A stretch of DNA of 64,000 nt from Pseudomonas iranensis. GTDB taxonomy: Bacteria > Pseudomonadota > Gammaproteobacteria > Pseudomonadales > Pseudomonadaceae. Position 1 is the first letter of the stretch, and each line of letters starts with the position of its first letter. Below are positions 8,337-17,626 of this stretch, piece after piece. Below the pieces are notes generated by a model. The model searched no databases, had not been told where the DNA came from, and worked only from the letters and a program-made list of their open reading frames with translations. Position numbers and translations under genes: made by a program. The stretch covers positions 3,720,001 to 3,784,000 of the forward strand of contig NZ_CP077092.1 in NCBI RefSeq assembly GCF_014268585.2, in the 5' to 3' direction.

Positions 8337-9146
8337 ATGCTCCTGACCCCTAATGCCATGAGCCGGCGCATGCGTTTCGGCCTCTACGCTACGACTGGGC
8401 TGATCGGTCTGTTCCTGCTGTTGCCGATCGTGTTCATCGTCCTGCTGTCGTTCGGCTCCTCGCAGTGGCTGGTGTTCCCGCCACCGGGCTGGACGCTGAA
8501 ATGGTACGGCCAGTTCTTCTCCAATCCCGACTGGATGAACGCCGCTGCCGCCAGCCTCAAGGTCGCCGTGCTGACTACGATCTGCGCCGTGGCCCTCGGT
8601 CTGCCGACCGCGTTTGCGCTGGTGCGCGGGCGCTTTCCCGGCCGCGAGATGCTCTACGGCCTGTTCACCCTGCCGATGATCGTGCCGCTGGTGATCATCG
8701 CCGTGGCGGTGTACGCGCTGTTTCTCAAGCTCGGCTACACCGGGACCATGTTCGCTTTCGTCGTCAGCCACGTGATCGTCGCGCTGCCGTTCACCATCAT
8801 CTCGATCATCAACTCGCTGAAGCTGTTCGATCAGTCGATTGAAGACGCGGCGGTGATCTGCGGTGCCTCGCGCCTGCAAGCGGTGTTCAAGGTGACGTTT
8901 CCGGCGATCCGCCCGGGCATGGTCGCCGGCGCCCTCTTCGCCTTCCTCGTTTCATGGGACGAAGTGGTGCTCAGCGTGATGATGGCAAGCCCTACTCTGC
9001 AAACCCTTCCCGTGAAAATGTGGACCACCCTGCGCCAGGACCTGACGCCAGTGATCGCCGTCGCTTCGACGCTGCTGATCGGCCTGTCGGTATTGGTCAT
9101 GGTGATCGCCGCCGCCCTGCGCCGGCGCAACGAAATCAGCGCCTGA
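8337..9146 (+). CDS. ABC transporter permease (PotC-like)
   Basis: 269 residues with six predicted membrane helices, beginning with a hydrophobic helix near residue 15. The coupling loop reads EDAAVICGASRLQAVFKVTF near residue 168, a clear EAA motif of the PotC/YdcV type. It lies six bases after the first permease and 17 bases before the ATPase gene, which fits one polycistronic mRNA. Together with the other permease and the ATPase it forms the importer for the ligand caught by the 6400-7425 protein. Confidence 0.92.
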   Translation: MLLTPNAMSRRMRFGLYATTGLIGLFLLLPIVFIVLLSFGSSQWLVFPPPGWTLKWYGQFFSNPDWMNAAAASLKVAVLTTICAVALGLPTAFALVRGRFPGREMLYGLFTLPMIVPLVIIAVAVYALFLKLGYTGTMFAFVVSHVIVALPFTIISIINSLKLFDQSIEDAAVICGASRLQAVFKVTFPAIRPGMVAGALFAFLVSWDEVVLSVMMASPTLQTLPVKMWTTLRQDLTPVIAVASTLLIGLSVLVMVIAAALRRRNEISA

Positions 9147-9163
9147 GCGCCCAGGAGTACGAC

Positions 9164-10318
9164 ATGAGTGCCGTGATCAAAGACGCATCCCAGCAGAACG
9201 ACAAACCCCTGGTCAGCCTGCGCAACCTGAACAAGCACTACGGGGATTTCGCTGCCGTGGACAATATCTCGCTGGACATCAAGGACGGCGAATTCCTGAC
9301 TTTTCTCGGCTCCAGCGGCTCGGGCAAAAGCACCACGCTGTCGATGCTCGCCGGGTTTGAAACACCGAGCAGCGGCGAGATCCTCGTCAACGGCCAGTCG
9401 CTGGTCAATGTGCCGCCGCACAAGCGCGACATCGGCATGGTCTTCCAGCGCTACTCGCTGTTCCCGCATCTGTCGGTGCGCGACAACATCGCCTTCCCTT
9501 TGGCGATTCGCAAACTGGCGACAGCCGAGCGCGAAAAACGTGTCGATGCGATGTTGAAACTGGTGCAGCTTGAGCAGTTCGCCCATCGCCGGCCTTCGCA
9601 ACTGTCCGGCGGTCAGCAACAACGTGTCGCCATCGCCAGGGCGCTGGTTTACGAGCCACGCATCCTGCTGATGGACGAACCGCTGGGCGCGCTGGACAAG
9701 AAGCTGCGCGAGGACTTGCAGGATGAACTGCGCCAGCTGCACCGGCGCCTGGGCATCACCATCGTTTACGTGACCCACGACCAGGAAGAAGCCATGCGTC
9801 TGTCGCAACGCATCGCGATTTTCAGCCACGGCAAAATCGTCGGTCTGGGCAGTGGTTATGACCTTTACCAGAATCCACCGAATGCGTTTGTCGCGTCGTT
9901 TCTGGGCAATTCGAACTTCCTCAAGCTCAAGGCGCAGAGCAATGCAGCGGCGAGTTTCGAGGGACAGTCATTGTCGATTCGGCTGACAGCGGGATTGCAT
10001 ACCGATCAGGATGTGCTGCTGATGGTGCGTCCGGAAAAGGCCTTGGCGCTGAGCGTGCAACAAGCGCTGGATGAGCCGCTGGCGGCAGGCTGGAATGAGG
10101 TGTCGGCGAATGTTGTGGAGGTGCTGTTTCTCGGTGAAAGCCAGACGTGCAGCGTGGTGACTGCGGGCGGGACTTCAATGACGGTGAAAGCGCTGTCGGC
10201 CGCGGGCATGCCACTCAAGGCCGGCGATCCGGTCCGGGTGCGCTGGGCGACGGCGGATGCTTGTGTTTATACCGAGTGGACCGAGAGCGATTTGAACAAG
10301 GCTGCCGGTGCTCACTGA
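9164..10318 (+). CDS. ABC transporter ATP-binding protein (PotA-like)
   Basis: 384 residues. Walker A GSSGSGKST at 49-57, Q-loop MVFQRYSLFPHL near 93, signature LSGGQQQR near 147, Walker B ILLMDEP near 167, switch histidine in YVTHDQEEA. The C-terminal ~130 residues form the TOBE-type regulatory domain of polyamine/iron/maltose importers (MVRPEKA near residue 288). I chose the ATG at 9164 because AGGAG stands 7 bases upstream; the open frame reaching back to 8954 overlaps the permease and is not coding there. It is the last gene of the importer operon. Confidence 0.93.
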   Translation: MSAVIKDASQQNDKPLVSLRNLNKHYGDFAAVDNISLDIKDGEFLTFLGSSGSGKSTTLSMLAGFETPSSGEILVNGQSLVNVPPHKRDIGMVFQRYSLFPHLSVRDNIAFPLAIRKLATAEREKRVDAMLKLVQLEQFAHRRPSQLSGGQQQRVAIARALVYEPRILLMDEPLGALDKKLREDLQDELRQLHRRLGITIVYVTHDQEEAMRLSQRIAIFSHGKIVGLGSGYDLYQNPPNAFVASFLGNSNFLKLKAQSNAAASFEGQSLSIRLTAGLHTDQDVLLMVRPEKALALSVQQALDEPLAAGWNEVSANVVEVLFLGESQTCSVVTAGGTSMTVKALSAAGMPLKAGDPVRVRWATADACVYTEWTESDLNKAAGAH

Positions 10319-10337
10319 TTGCGCTGAGTCAGTTGGA

Positions 10338-10504
10338 TCTACCCCCTCACCCCAGCCCTCTCCCCCACGGGGGGCGAGGGGGAAAGGGAGCCGATCTTCA
10401 TGCTGTGCAAAATGTAAGTTCGACTCGGTATCGCACGTCGGCGTATCTCGCAACAACACCTCGGTCAGTCCCCTCTCCCATTGGGAGAGGGCTAGGGTGA
10501 GGGC
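10338..10504 (+). repeat. pair of intergenic GC-rich repeats (CCCTCACCC/CTCTCCC type)
   Basis: CCCTCACCCCAGCCCTCTCC at about 10344-10363 and the reversed CCCTCTCCCATTGGGAGAGG-GCTAGGGTGAGGG at 10470-10503 are facing copies of a common Pseudomonas intergenic repeat. Each arm can also form its own hairpin. It separates the ABC operon from the convergent map gene. Confidence 0.75.
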
Positions 10505-10521
10505 AAGCAGGCGACGCGGTA

Positions 10522-11313
10522 TTAGCCAATGGCCCGGTACCCTTCAATCTCATCCGGCCACGCCGTCAGCACTTCAAACCCGCTTTCCGTCACCGCGACC
10601 ATATGCTCCCACTGCGCCGACAACGAGCCATCCTTGGTCAGCACCGTCCAGCCATCCGGCATGTTCTTCACATGGCGTTTGCCGGCATTGAGCATCGGTT
10701 CCACGGTGAAAATCATTCCGGCCTTGAGCTTCAGCCCTTGGTTGGGAAAGCCGTAATGCAGTATCTGCGGTTCATCGTGATAGACCTTGCCGATGCCATG
10801 GCCGCAATACTCGCGCACCACGCTGAAGCCCTCCGCCTCCGCCAGGCTCTGGATCGCATGACCGATATCGCCCAGCGTTGCGCCCGGTTTCACTGCGCGA
10901 ATGCCCGCGCACATCGCGTCGTACGTAGTCTTGATCAGGTGCTGCGCCTCGGGGCTCGCCTCACCCACGACGTACATGCGGCTGGTATCACCGAACCAGC
11001 CATCCTTGATCACGGCGATATCGAGGTTGACGATGTCGCCGTCCTTCAATGGCGTACCCGATGGAATCCCGTGACACACCACGTCGTTGACCGACGCGCA
11101 GACGGTTTTCGGAAAGCCGTGATAACCGACGTTGGCCGGCACGGCTTTCTGCACATTGACGATGTAGTCGTTGCACAACCGGTCCAGCTCATCGGTGGTC
11201 ACCCCGGCCTTCACATGCGGCACCAGCATCGCCAGTACTTCGGCGGCGAGTTTGCCGGCAGCGCGGGATTTTTCGATGTCGGCCGGGGTGTTGATCTTGA
11301 TCTGGTTTCTCAT
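10522..11313 (-). CDS. map: type I methionine aminopeptidase
   Basis: 263 residues, the usual length of bacterial MetAP-Ia. It removes the initiator methionine from new proteins in the cytoplasm. All five metal ligands are visible: Asp in VNLDIAVIKDG and GDTSRM, His in CGHGIG, Glu in FTVEPM and Glu in QWEHMVAV. The start is the ATG at 11313, overlapping the stop of the ParD-like gene by 4 bases. The main housekeeping map usually lies next to rpsB; this one next to a parD-like gene is a second, accessory-type copy (family knowledge). A longer open frame to 11817 crosses the riboswitch and is not used. Confidence 0.95.
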   Translation of the reverse strand: MRNQIKINTPADIEKSRAAGKLAAEVLAMLVPHVKAGVTTDELDRLCNDYIVNVQKAVPANVGYHGFPKTVCASVNDVVCHGIPSGTPLKDGDIVNLDIAVIKDGWFGDTSRMYVVGEASPEAQHLIKTTYDAMCAGIRAVKPGATLGDIGHAIQSLAEAEGFSVVREYCGHGIGKVYHDEPQILHYGFPNQGLKLKAGMIFTVEPMLNAGKRHVKNMPDGWTVLTKDGSLSAQWEHMVAVTESGFEVLTAWPDEIEGYRAIG

Positions 11314-11537
11314 GCGCTGACGGCTTCCTGAGTCAGTTGTTGCAGATCCAGTCCGCCGTTCTGTTCGGCGCGGATCAGCAGGCGGCAAATGGCGCTGTGG
11401 TCGAGGTTGGGATGCAGCTCGGCGAGCATGCCGATGCGCATCCAGTGCTCGGCCTGCGCGTTGATCGAGCGGCTGAGGGCGTTGCTGGAGATGCGCAGGT
11501 TCTCGTGCATGTCCTCTGAAATCTTTACGATGCCCAT
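11310..11537 (-). CDS. ParD-like protein (PF11903-type), no toxin partner
   Basis: 75 residues. The N-terminus (MGIVKISEDMHENLRISSNA) is a ribbon-helix-helix-like strand and helix as in ParD antitoxins; the rest, with AEHWMRIGMLAE, matches the ParD-like family. It starts at the ATG at 11537 and ends overlapping map. No parE-like toxin gene lies on either side: upstream is the riboswitch, downstream is map. It may be a DNA-binding autoregulator of the parD-like/map pair. A 7-base inverted repeat at 11549-11572, just before its start, is a candidate operator. Confidence 0.75.
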   Translation of the reverse strand: MGIVKISEDMHENLRISSNALSRSINAQAEHWMRIGMLAELHPNLDHSAICRLLIRAEQNGGLDLQQLTQEAVSA

Positions 11538-11548
11538 ATATGAATCCG

Positions 11549-11572
11549 ATACGATGTGTATATGGATCGTAT
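11549..11572 (-). promoter_or_regulatory. inverted repeat upstream of the ParD-like gene (candidate operator)
   Basis: ATACGAT (11549-11555) and ATCGTAT (11566-11572) are perfect complements separated by 10 bases, 12 bases before the ParD-like start. Ribbon-helix-helix proteins usually bind such short repeats in their own promoters. Binding is inferred. Confidence 0.5.
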
Positions 11573-11676
11573 ATTAGCCAGGGCATATGACAGATTGCAA
11601 TGCCGACGACAAAATCGACGCTGTCACAGATTCGCCTCCCCCTCCACCGCGCAAATCGACTACCATGCCGCCGCCG

Positions 11677-11842
11677 GTTTCCACACGGAATTAATAGGGA
11701 ATCCGAAATGCTTGCACAGCATCGATCGGAACTGCCCCCGCAACTGTAGGTGCCGAGCCTGCTCCTCGACTGCCACTGGGTGAATCCCGGGAAGGCCGGA
11801 GCGTGGCGATGACGCATCAGTCAGGAGACCTGCCGGCACAGT
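11677..11842 (+). ncRNA. cobalamin (adenosylcobalamin) riboswitch
   Basis: The order of conserved blocks is that of the B12 riboswitch: a GGTTTCC...TAATAGGGAATCC opening, GGAACTGCCCCCGCAACTG core, the GGTGAATCCCGGGAAGGC arm, and the B12 box AGTCAGGAGACCTGCCGGC near 11820-11838. It precedes the btuF-like gene by about 150 bases, so cobalamin should shut down importer synthesis at the level of this leader. Confidence 0.95.
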
Positions 11843-11990
11843 GACTGACTAACCGGCGGGGTGTCCGGGAAGGACATCGTGCCGTGCGCATTTTCCCTGT
11901 GCCGGCCTTGCGCAGTTTCCACGACCGCGCCCGAGGTGTGTTTCCAACCGTACCCGCCTGCTCCCGTACGGTTCTCCTGGAGACTGCCCC

Positions 11991-13004
11991 ATGCTGCTGC
12001 CCCGCGTTGCCACCCTGCTCACCGCTTTGAGCCTTTGCGCCCTGGCGCAAGCGACGCCGACTGCGTATCCGCTGACCGTGGAGAACTGCGGCAGCAGCCT
12101 GACCTTTCAGCACGCGCCCGCGCGCACGGTGACCATCGGCCAGGCCGGTACGGAAATGCTTTATGCCTTGGGCCTGGGCGACAAAGTCGTCGGCACCTCG
12201 TTGTGGTTCAACGACGTGCTGGGCACATACAAAGCGCAGAACGACAGGATCGAGCGCCTCGCCGACAACGAGCCGAGTTTCGAAGCGGTGATCGCCAAAC
12301 GCCCGGAACTGGTAGCCGTCGAGCTGGAATGGATGGTCGGCCCGCAAGGCACGGTCGGCACCCGCGAGCAGTTTCATGAACTGAAGATTCCTACCTATCT
12401 GCTGCCCTCCGACTGCGAAGCCAAGGACAACCTCGTCGGCTCGGACGGCACGCGGCTGGCGCCGTTTCGCATCGACAGCATCTACAAAGCCGTGAGCCAG
12501 CTCGCAGCGATTTTCGATGTGCAGGCGCGTGGCGAGCAGCTCAATGACCAGCTCAAAGCCAGCCTCGCGCAGTCGATCGCCACGGCGAAAAAGCAGCAGC
12601 GCAAAGACGTCAGCGCCCTGGTGTGGTTCTCCAGCGCCGAGATGGACATCGAGCCTTTCGTGGCCGGGCACAAAGGCGTTCCCGATTTCATGCTCAGCAC
12701 CCTCGGCGTGCGCAACGTGGTCGAGTCGGATGAAGAATGGCCGACCGTCGGCTGGGAAACCATCGCCAAGGCCAACCCGACATTTCTGGTGATCGCGCGC
12801 ATGGATCGTCGACGTTTCCCGGCGGACGACTATCAGAAAAAACTCGCCTTCCTGCGCAGTGATCCGGTGACGCGCAACATGGACGCGGTCAAGCACAACC
12901 GCATCATCATCCTTGACGCCATGGCCATGCAGGCCAGCCTGCGCACCTTCGACGGCCTCGCACAACTGGCCAGCGCCATCAACGGCTACGACCTGTCGCC
13001 ATGA
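11991..13004 (+). CDS. btuF: periplasmic substrate-binding protein of a cobalamin-type ABC importer
   Basis: 337 residues. The signal peptide (LLTALSLCALAQA) ends near residue 21. The mature protein is a helical-backbone class III binding protein: RTVTIGQAGTEMLYALGLGD near 42, PSFEAVIAKRPELV near 93, and the later DEEWPTVGWETIAKANPTFL near 243. Members bind cobalamin, hemin or ferric siderophores. The riboswitch directly upstream makes cobalamin or a cobalt corrinoid the best candidate. It overlaps the permease start by 4 bases. Symbol given on context; a siderophore ligand is less likely. Confidence 0.82.
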   Translation: MLLPRVATLLTALSLCALAQATPTAYPLTVENCGSSLTFQHAPARTVTIGQAGTEMLYALGLGDKVVGTSLWFNDVLGTYKAQNDRIERLADNEPSFEAVIAKRPELVAVELEWMVGPQGTVGTREQFHELKIPTYLLPSDCEAKDNLVGSDGTRLAPFRIDSIYKAVSQLAAIFDVQARGEQLNDQLKASLAQSIATAKKQQRKDVSALVWFSSAEMDIEPFVAGHKGVPDFMLSTLGVRNVVESDEEWPTVGWETIAKANPTFLVIARMDRRRFPADDYQKKLAFLRSDPVTRNMDAVKHNRIIILDAMAMQASLRTFDGLAQLASAINGYDLSP

Positions 13005-14017
13005 GCAGACGCCTGATCCGTTTGCTGCTGGTGCTGTTGACGCTGTCGGTCGCGCTGATTGGCGGCGTGGCCATTGGCGAGACTTCGATCGAGCCGAGCG
13101 TAGTGTTGCAGGTGCTGGCCAACAAGCTGTGGGGCGCCGGTTATGTGCTCGACCCGATCGACGAAGGCATCGTCTGGAACTATCGCCTGACCCGCGCGCT
13201 GGTCGCGGCGGCCTGCGGCGCCGGCCTGGCGACGTGCGGGGTGATCCTGCAATCGCTGCTGCGCAATCCGTTGGCCGATCCGTATCTGCTGGGAATTTCT
13301 GCTGGCGCCTCGACTGGCGCGGTGATGGTCGCCCTGCTTGGCGTCGGCGCCGGGGCGATTTCATTGTCGGTCGGTGCCTTTGCCGGCGCGGTGACCGCGT
13401 TCGTACTGGTGATTTTGTTGGCACGGGTCAGCGGCTCGGCCAGTGGCACCGGGCAGATCATTCTGGCCGGGATTGCCGGCTCGCAACTGTTCAACGCCCT
13501 CACCGCTTTTCTGATCACCCGCTCGGCCAGCTCCGAACAAGCGCGCGGCATCATGTTCTGGCTGCTGGGCAATCTCGGCGGCGTACGCTGGCCGTCGGTG
13601 TGGCTGGCGGTGCCGGTGGCGGTGTTGGGCTTGGTTGTTTGTCTGTGGCATCGCCGAGCCTTGGATGCGTTCACCTTTGGCGCGGACTCGGCAGCCTCCC
13701 TCGGCATTGCCGTGCGCCGCGTGCAGATTCTGTTGATCGGCTGCGCCGCGCTGGTGACGGCGGTGATGGTGTCGATTGTCGGCTCGATCGGTTTTGTCGG
13801 CCTGGTGATTCCCCATGCCGCGCGGTTGTTGCTCGGCACGGGGCATGCGCGTCTGTTGCCGGCCAGTGCGCTGGGCGGCGCGGTGTTTCTGATCGCCGCC
13901 GATGTGCTGTCGCGCACCCTGATCAAGGGTCAGGTGATCCCGGTCGGCGTGATCACTGCGCTGGTCGGCGCACCGGTGTTCGCGCTGATTCTGGTGGGCC
14001 GGAGATCGGCGCGATGA
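13001..14017 (+). CDS. btuC: FecCD-family ABC permease (cobalamin importer)
   Basis: 338 residues with about ten membrane helices. The family signatures are RLTRALVAAACGAGLATCGV near residue 62, RNPLADPYLLGISAGAS near 88, and GFVGLVIPHAARLL near 264, where the cytoplasmic coupling helix contacts the ATPase. It shares ATGA with the binding-protein gene and overlaps the ATPase gene by 4 bases, so the three genes are translated in series under the cobalamin riboswitch. Confidence 0.9.
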   Translation: MSRRLIRLLLVLLTLSVALIGGVAIGETSIEPSVVLQVLANKLWGAGYVLDPIDEGIVWNYRLTRALVAAACGAGLATCGVILQSLLRNPLADPYLLGISAGASTGAVMVALLGVGAGAISLSVGAFAGAVTAFVLVILLARVSGSASGTGQIILAGIAGSQLFNALTAFLITRSASSEQARGIMFWLLGNLGGVRWPSVWLAVPVAVLGLVVCLWHRRALDAFTFGADSAASLGIAVRRVQILLIGCAALVTAVMVSIVGSIGFVGLVIPHAARLLLGTGHARLLPASALGGAVFLIAADVLSRTLIKGQVIPVGVITALVGAPVFALILVGRRSAR

Positions 14018-14778
14018 ACACGGTTCTGAGTTGTGCGGGTGTGGGCTTCAAAGTGCGCGGTGCCGAGTTGCTCAATGGTGTCAGCCTCGACGTTCAGCGC
14101 GGCGAGACCCTGGGCATTGTCGGGCCAAACGGTTCGGGTAAATCCACGCTGCTGAAACTGCTCGCCGGCTTGCGTGAACCGAGCGCGGGCCATGTGCAGC
14201 TCGACGGTCGGACGCTGGGCAAGATGTCGCGGCGCAGCATCGCGCAGACGCTGGCGGTGGTAGAGCAACAGGCCGACACCGACGATGGCATTCGCGTGTT
14301 CGACGCGGTGGCGCTGGGGCGCACGCCGTGGTTGTCAGCGCTGCAACCGTGGTCGCCGGCCGATGACGCCATCGTCGAGCAAGCGCTGATTGACGTCGAC
14401 GCCGTGCACCTGCGCAACCGCCTCTGGCGCAGCCTCTCCGGCGGTGAACGCCAGCGCGTGCACATCGCCCGCGCACTGGCGCAGCGCCCGCAGATCCTGC
14501 TGCTCGACGAGCCGGCCAACCACCTCGATATCCAGCATCAGTTGAGCATTCTGCAAGTGGTGCGCGCACTGCCGGTGACGACGTTGATCGCCTTGCACGA
14601 TCTCAATCAGGCGCTCAAATGCGATCGCCTGGCGGTGCTGGAGCGCGGGCGTCTGGTGGCATTGGGCGAGCCGCTGCACGTGCTGACGCCGGAGCGGTTA
14701 CAGACGACTTTCGGGGTCAGGGCGCACTATCTGACAGACCCGTTCGATGGTGCGCCGATATTGCGCTTTCTTGCCTGA
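14014..14778 (+). CDS. btuD: ABC ATPase of the cobalamin-type importer
   Basis: 254 residues. Walker A GPNGSGKST at 37-45, Q-loop VVEQQADTDD near 87, signature LSGGERQR near 142, Walker B ILLLDEPANHLD near 163 and switch histidine in IALHDLNQA. This is the FepC/BtuD/HmuV branch. I use the ATG at 14014, coupled to the permease stop; the open frame continuing upstream overlaps btuC throughout. No BtuB-type receptor gene is visible in the window. Confidence 0.9.
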   Translation: MNTVLSCAGVGFKVRGAELLNGVSLDVQRGETLGIVGPNGSGKSTLLKLLAGLREPSAGHVQLDGRTLGKMSRRSIAQTLAVVEQQADTDDGIRVFDAVALGRTPWLSALQPWSPADDAIVEQALIDVDAVHLRNRLWRSLSGGERQRVHIARALAQRPQILLLDEPANHLDIQHQLSILQVVRALPVTTLIALHDLNQALKCDRLAVLERGRLVALGEPLHVLTPERLQTTFGVRAHYLTDPFDGAPILRFLA

Positions 14779-14796
14779 TGCAGTGTAGCTGAAACA

Positions 14797-15093
14797 CCGC
14801 TTTCGCGAGCAGGCTCGCTCCCACAAGGGGATTGTGTCTTGCCGTGAATGACGGGGAGAACGCGAGTTCTGTGGGAGCTAGCCTGCTCGCGAAGGCGTCA
14901 GGTCATCCAACATTGATGTCGATTGACACACCGCTTTCGCGAGCAGGCTCGCTCCCACAAGGGTTTTGTGTGTTGCCGTGAATGTCGTGGGAATGTGAAT
15001 GCTGTGGGAGCGAGCCTGCTCGCGAAGGCGTCAGGTCATCCAACATGGTGTCGACTGACACGCCACTTTCGCGAGCCGGCTCGCTCCCACAGG
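14797..15093 (+). repeat. tandem REP array (about 134-bp unit)
   Basis: Facing REP arms (CGAGCAGGCTCGCTCCCAC and GTGGGAGCGAGCCTGCTCG) repeat with a period near 134 bases: forward arms begin near 14797, 14931 and 15064, reverse arms near 14870 and 15003. Spacers also match (GCGTCAGGTCATCCAACA occurs twice). It lies between btuD and the convergent metE. Nothing coding is seen here. Confidence 0.88.
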
Positions 15094-15119
15094 GTTATGT
15101 ATTCCAGGGCGGTAATGGG

Positions 15120-17408
15120 TCAGGCCCACTCTTTGCGCAGTTGCCGTGCGGCGCTGACCATGTGCACCAACGCCGCTTCGGTCTCAGGCCAGCCTCGGGT
15201 CTTCAAACCGCAATCCGGATTGACCCACAGACGCTCAACCGGAATACGCTGCGCCGCCTTGCGCAGCAAGCCAACCATTTCCGACACATCGGGAATCCGT
15301 GGCGAGTGAATATCGTAGACGCCCGGGCCAATGTCGTTCGGGTAGGCAAACGCTTCAAACGCTTCGAGCAGTTCCATGTCCGATCGTGAGGTCTCGATGG
15401 TGATGACATCGGCGTCCATCGCCGCGATCGACTCGATCACATCGTTGAATTCGCTGTAGCACATGTGCGTGTGGATCTGGGTTTCGTCGCGCACGCCGGA
15501 GGCGCACAAGCGGAACGCTGCGCTTGCCCATTCCAGATACGCCGGCCACTGCGCCCGGCGTAACGGCAAGCCTTCACGAAACGCCGCTTCGTCGATCTGC
15601 ACGATTTTGATTCCTGCCGCTTCCAGATCATTCACCTCGTCACGAATGGCCAGCGCCAGTTGTCGAGCCTGCACCTCGCGGCTGACGTCTTCGCGAGCGA
15701 ACGACCACATCAGCATGGTCACCGGGCCGGTCAGCATGCCTTTCATGACCTTGTCGGTGAGGCCCTGGGCGTAGCGGATCCACTCGACCGTCATCGCTTG
15801 CGGGCGGCTCAGGTCACCGAAAATCACCGCCGGTTTGACGCAGCGCGAACCGTAGCTCTGCACCCAGCCAAAGCGGGTGAAGGCATAGCCGTCGAGCTGT
15901 TCGGCGAAGTATTCGACCATGTCGTTGCGCTCGGCCTCACCGTGCACCAGCACATCCAGGCCGAGGCGTTCTTGAATTTCCACCGCGTGGCGAATCTCCG
16001 TGTGCATCGCATCGGTGTAATCGGCCGCGCTGAGCTTGCCTTGCCTGTAGGCCTGGCGCGCCAGACGGATCGCCGCCGTTTGCGGAAACGAGCCAATGGT
16101 GGTGGTCGGGAATAACGGCAGGTCAAGCTTGCCGCGCTGTTTGGCAATACGCTGGGCAAACGGCGATTGGCGTTGTGCATCCTTGGCAGTGATCGCCGCA
16201 ACCCGCGCTTGCACGGCCGGTTTGTGAATACGCGGCGAGGCGGCGCGGCTGGTTTGTACCGAGCGGCTTTGCGCCAGGGCGCGCAATACCTGCGGCGATT
16301 CCGGCTCGCTGACCGCTCGGGCGAGCACGGCGACCTCTTCGCACTTCTGCACGGCAAACGCCAGCCAGCTTTTCAGTTCGGCATCGAGCTGGTCTTCGCG
16401 GCCGAGATCGACCGGGCTGTGCAGCAACGAGCAGGACGGCGCCACCCACAAGCGATCACCCAAACGTTCATGAGCATGACGCAACGTCGCCAGCGCGTTT
16501 TGCAGATCGCAGCGCCAGACGTTCCGGCCGTTGACCACACCCAGCGACAGCACTTTATAGGCCGGCAGACGATCCAGAATGGTCGGGTATTGATCCGGCG
16601 CGCGCACCAGATCGATGTGCAGGCCGTCGACCGGCAGGTTCGCCGCCAGACCGAGGTTTTCTTCCAGGCCCCCAAAGTAAGTGGCAAGCAGTTTTTTCAG
16701 CGGATCGCGCTGGATCTGGTTGTAGGCGCGCTCGAAGGCATTCTTCCAGTCCTGCGGCAGATCGAGCACCAGAATCGGCTCGTCGATCTGCACCCACTCC
16801 ACACCCAATGCCGCCAGCCGCGCGAAGATCTGGCCGTACAGCGGCAGCAGGCGGTCAAGCAAATCGAGCTTGTCGAAGTCGGCGCCTTTGGTTTTGCCCA
16901 GCCACAGATAGGTCAGCGGGCCGAGGATCACCGGTTTGACGTTGTGCCCCAGCGCGCGGGCCTCTTCGGTTTCCTCAAACAGCTGCTCCCAACCCAGGTG
17001 GAAGTGCTGGTCGGCGCTGAATTCCGGTACGAGGTAGTGATAGTTGGTGTCGAACCATTTGGTCATTTCCTGAGCGTGACCTTCGCCGCAGCAAGCATTA
17101 CTGACGCCTCGGGCCATGTTGAACAGGGTGTGCAGCGTGGCTTTGCCGTCATGCGGGCGGAAGCGCTCGGGGATCACGCCGAACATCAGCGAGTGGCTCA
17201 GCACTTGGTCGTACCAGGCGAAATCGCCGACCGGCAGCAAGTCGATGCCGGCGTTTTTCTGCAAGTCCCAATGGACCTTGCGCAGCTCACGCCCGACGTC
17301 ACGCAGGCCCGCCTCGTTCAGTTCTCCTTTCCAGAACGCCTCTTGCGCTTTCTTCAGTTCGCGGTCGCGACCGATGCGCGGAAATCCAAGGGAATGGGCC
17401 AGTGCCAT
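15120..17408 (-). CDS. metE: cobalamin-independent methionine synthase
   Basis: 762 residues from the ATG at 17408 ([13 protein letters not shown], matching the family start; an in-frame ATG three codons earlier is less likely). It transfers the methyl group of 5-methyltetrahydropteroyl-triglutamate to homocysteine. Zinc ligands are seen in HTHMCYSEF (His, Cys) near residue 650 and [11 protein letters not shown] (Cys) near 735. The middle motif [10 protein letters not shown] near 440 starts the C-terminal barrel. Unlike in many gammaproteobacteria, no metR gene is divergent from it here. Its neighbours (B12 importer, transsulfuration genes) make this a sulfur-amino-acid neighbourhood. Confidence 0.97.
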   Translation of the reverse strand: MALAHSLGFPRIGRDRELKKAQEAFWKGELNEAGLRDVGRELRKVHWDLQKNAGIDLLPVGDFAWYDQVLSHSLMFGVIPERFRPHDGKATLHTLFNMARGVSNACCGEGHAQEMTKWFDTNYHYLVPEFSADQHFHLGWEQLFEETEEARALGHNVKPVILGPLTYLWLGKTKGADFDKLDLLDRLLPLYGQIFARLAALGVEWVQIDEPILVLDLPQDWKNAFERAYNQIQRDPLKKLLATYFGGLEENLGLAANLPVDGLHIDLVRAPDQYPTILDRLPAYKVLSLGVVNGRNVWRCDLQNALATLRHAHERLGDRLWVAPSCSLLHSPVDLGREDQLDAELKSWLAFAVQKCEEVAVLARAVSEPESPQVLRALAQSRSVQTSRAASPRIHKPAVQARVAAITAKDAQRQSPFAQRIAKQRGKLDLPLFPTTTIGSFPQTAAIRLARQAYRQGKLSAADYTDAMHTEIRHAVEIQERLGLDVLVHGEAERNDMVEYFAEQLDGYAFTRFGWVQSYGSRCVKPAVIFGDLSRPQAMTVEWIRYAQGLTDKVMKGMLTGPVTMLMWSFAREDVSREVQARQLALAIRDEVNDLEAAGIKIVQIDEAAFREGLPLRRAQWPAYLEWASAAFRLCASGVRDETQIHTHMCYSEFNDVIESIAAMDADVITIETSRSDMELLEAFEAFAYPNDIGPGVYDIHSPRIPDVSEMVGLLRKAAQRIPVERLWVNPDCGLKTRGWPETEAALVHMVSAARQLRKEWA

Positions 17409-17464
17409 GACAAACAACTCCAGATGCTTATTCGATGGCGAGTATTGTCGGGAACCGTGCTTAG

Positions 17465-17477
17465 TGAAACAAACTCA
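17465..17477. promoter_or_regulatory. possible MetR site upstream of metE
   Basis: TGAAACAAACTCA differs at one base from the MetR consensus TGAAnnnnnTTCA as I remember it, and lies about 60 bases before the metE start, in the metE-cbs gap. It is a weak call from one near-match. Confidence 0.3.
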
Positions 17478-17626
17478 TTCTACTCCTGATGATCACAAGT
17501 TTTGCTCATGCAAGGATTCCCCGACCTAGCGACTTTTTGAGTTGCGAGGCCAGGCATCCAGGCCTATGTTGCTGTTGAGATGTCTGCCTGCGCATGAAGC
17601 GCTATGACTCACCGAAGGAAATCGAA

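Noticed and set aside
11310..11690. ParDE toxin-antitoxin system
   Set aside because: No parE-like frame lies on either side of the ParD-like gene.
10522..11817. Extended reading of map to 11817
   Set aside because: The extension crosses the ParD-like gene and the cobalamin riboswitch; the ATG at 11313 gives normal MetAP length.
12913..14778. Extended reading of the BtuD-like ATPase to 12913
   Set aside because: It overlaps the whole permease gene in another frame; the coupled ATG at 14014 is the natural start.
14797..15093. CRISPR-like array
   Set aside because: The repeated units are palindromic REP arms with conserved, not unique, spacers, and no cas gene is present.
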